Source: Phytophthora sp. 'mugwort' (Eukaryota; Oomycota; Peronosporomycetes; Peronosporales; Peronosporaceae). From it: 64,000 bases of DNA. The notes under the pieces are model-generated. The model made no database searches. It had not been told where the DNA came from and saw only the letters and a list, made by a program, of their open reading frames with translations. The number at the start of each line of letters is the position of its first letter. Position 1 is the stretch's first letter. The DNA is taken from contig JAUCEF010000005.1 in NCBI GenBank assembly GCA_033558025.1, positions 1,364,001-1,428,000 on the forward strand, in the 5' to 3' direction. The translations under genes were made by a program, and so were the position numbers. Below are positions 62,601-64,000 of the stretch, piece after piece.

Positions 62601-62915
62601 GATACCCACCTGGTCGGTGCCTCCGGGCACCGCCACTCTTGAAGCCTCAGCCGTCGGTCTAGATTCCGGCGGGGGTCGAGGGCTATCCTGCAAGGACTGC
62701 CGCATTCGACCAGGTGCAGCTTCTGCTGCCACCGTTTCTAGGGAGTCGCTCAATACCCGGCGGCCCCCAAAACTTCACTGGATGCTCTTGCATCCCGGCG
62801 CCCCTTCCGGATGCCCCAGTTCCTGGCAGAGGTGGGAGCATGACTCACCAATGCTCTGCCAGTAACTGCGGGCTGGCTGGACCCGATGGCTTTGTTTCGC
62901 CAATCGATCCATGGC

Positions 62916-63315
62916 TCATGTTTCTCGAGCCAAGGCATGCCCAGGGGGGATCAAGTCATACTTGTCCATCTCTAGGACAGTATACTGCTCCATACTGTCG
63001 AAGTCCTCGAACTTCACAGCTAGATCCACAAGGATCTTGGGAACGGTAATCACCGTTCCGTCGACCAGTTGTACTGACACTGTCCCGTTGCCTTTCCTTT
63101 CTCGTAAGCCATCGGCCAACTTGCTGCTGCTCTCCGCAATAGTCTGGCGGCGTGCGAAGTTCTTCGACGCCCCGGAGTCTATCAAGACTCGGAAGGGATG
63201 GGTATATCAGCGTACACTTGCGTGTACTACTAGCAGCCCAACGCTGCCCTTCTTCGATTCGAGAGTGCAAACACTCCCAGGGGCTAAGTCTCCATGGTGA
63301 GCGCCTCCCGCGCAC
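62916..63315 (-). pseudogene. Gypsy aspartic protease region
   Basis: Frame 63185-62916 starts with the retropepsin active-site motif IDSGASKNFARRQ. It continues with VSVQLVDGTVITVPKILVDL and YTVLEMDKYDLIPPGHA, the flap and C-terminal strands of a single-lobe aspartic protease that matures Gag-Pol. The preceding segment (GSVGLLVVHAS-type in 63300-63190) is in another frame. The catalytic Asp and Gly-Ala after it are intact. Confidence 0.8.
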
Positions 63316-63399
63316 CGCTCATGAAGACTTAGATCTTCCCCAGTAGGGCGCTCCGCCCCTACTGGTGTCCTGCGTTCCCCTGCCCGTGGGGTCGCGGCC

Positions 63400-64000
63400 T
63401 TTGCCGGCGACCCTTGAGCGCGACGGGCTTGGGAGGGAAACGCTTTCGTTGTCCCCCCGCAGGACAGGTACGTGCCATGTACCCTAGCTTACCACAGCTA
63501 TAGCAACGAATACATGTTGCTCAGCGAGCCCAAGTTCCGTGGGAACTGGCCCGCTCGGGGCCCCACGACTTGGTGTCGCTGCCACTGGCCACATCTTTGC
63601 CGGCGTGCGTGCCTGGCGGTGACTGTACTCCTCTTGGAAAGCGACTTGGATCGCCTCTTCCAGAGTATTGGCCTGCACCCGAAATAGCTGGGTGCGGGCC
63701 GGGCCTACTCTTAGGCCGTCCATGAACACCGTCACTTTAATGTGTTCATGGAGTGGGTTTCCCACGAGGGATGCGGTGAGCTCCCGCATCTCATGGATGT
63801 ACTTGTACAGCTCACCTCTTCCCTACTATGAGTACCGCCAGCGGTCACGCTTCCTGTTTACATGACAGGAAGCGTGACCGCTGGCGGTACTCATAGTTCG
63901 CCGGGAGGAACGCGGCTCTGAGCTGTTCACACAGCTGAGCCCAGGATGCGAAGCATCCAGGCGTTGTCGCTTCCCGCGTATACGACCAACTCTTAGCACG
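63400..64000 (-). pseudogene. Gypsy gag pseudogene, copy 2 (partial)
   Basis: The C-terminal part of gag closely matches copy 1 (27705-28140): FLPANYEYRQRSRF up to the hairpin, then MRELTASLVGNPLHEHIKVT, LRVGPARTQLFRVQAN and EEAIQVAFQEEYSHRQARTP. A zinc-knuckle-like stretch follows near 63510-63470 in another frame: CYSCGKLGYMARTC, which has Tyr where the CCHC knuckle normally has His. The gag start is beyond the window. Confidence 0.85.
63825..63897. repeat. Perfect hairpin in gag copy 2 (33-bp arms, 7-base loop)
   Basis: 63825-63857 and 63865-63897 are exact reverse complements around ttacatg, identical in arms and loop to 27975-28047. Confidence 0.97.

Larger units (their letters stand above)
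56560..64000 (-). mobile_element. Ty3/gypsy chromodomain-type retrotransposon, degenerate, runs off window
   Basis: On the minus strand the order is gag (64000 to about 63400), protease, tandem-repeat linker, reverse transcriptase, RNase H, integrase and chromodomain (ending about 58357), then a 1.4-kb region with an opposite-strand ORF, a polypurine tract and the 3' LTR (56560-56915). The 5' LTR is beyond the window. Frameshifts and stops occur throughout pol, and gag has a stop-creating hairpin, so it is not autonomous. The integrase-plus-chromodomain order marks it as chromovirus-like Ty3/gypsy. Confidence 0.93.

Noticed and set aside
1..64000. CRISPR arrays, bacterial operons, ribosome binding sites, tRNA or rRNA genes
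   Set aside because: The window is eukaryotic with spliceosomal introns. No regularly spaced repeat-spacer array was seen, and I could not identify any cloverleaf or rRNA sequence by eye.

Overview
The window reads as nuclear DNA of an oomycete, most likely a Phytophthora-like member of the Peronosporales. The evidence is short GT-AG introns (about 55-105 bp), tightly packed intron-poor genes on both strands, a GH10 xylanase, single-thioredoxin QSOX genes, and the oomycete style of Ty3/gypsy, pogo, hAT and Mutator-like remnants. Genus is inference; no rRNA or organelle marker is present.

Layout. 1-10.5 kb is gene-poor and holds dead transposons: an RNase H-bearing retroelement tail (about 2.77-3.74 kb), a SANT/Myb-like fragment (6.8-7.1 kb), a pogo/Tigger transposase (7.7-9.0 kb) and a 57-bp-arm hairpin at 9.5 kb. 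10.6-13.1 kb carries two convergent paralogues of a trihelix/Myb-like repeat family. 13.2-14.05 kb is a decayed copy of the FHA/eL28 junction that lies intact at 22.2-23.1 kb. Ribokinase follows on the minus strand (14.86-15.83 kb), then an intron-bearing dead pogo element (17.8-18.8 kb). 19.0-25.75 kb is a compact housekeeping block: CENP-X, a six-exon FHA + Sfi1-like protein, ribosomal protein eL28 and GatA.

25.8-36.5 kb is repeat-rich: a gypsy LTR plus gag fragment, a Mutator-like fragment, a mariner-type MITE, a QSOX pseudogene whose halves now point away from each other, and a hAT pseudogene. Two intact tandem QSOX genes follow (36.6-40.1 kb), then an ankyrin pseudogene, an ankyrin gene, and a 1453-residue IQ/coiled-coil protein divergent from it.

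46.5-54.06 kb is a large inverted repeat, with arms of about 3.18 kb around a 1.19-kb spacer. Each arm carries a complete GH10 xylanase and a complete fold-type IV PLP aminotransferase. The left arm merges into the 3' end of the IQ gene; the right arm has only a truncated copy of that end. An AT-rich palindromic repeat and an LRR gene follow. From 56.56 kb to the window end lies a degenerate minus-strand chromodomain-type Ty3/gypsy element. Between its pol gene and its 3' LTR it has a long open region on the opposite strand.

The most unusual items are the antisense accessory ORF in the gypsy element, the palindromic xylanase/aminotransferase duplication, the inverted split QSOX pseudogene, a snap-back hairpin inside gag shared by two element copies, and the uncharacterised trihelix-like paralogue pair.
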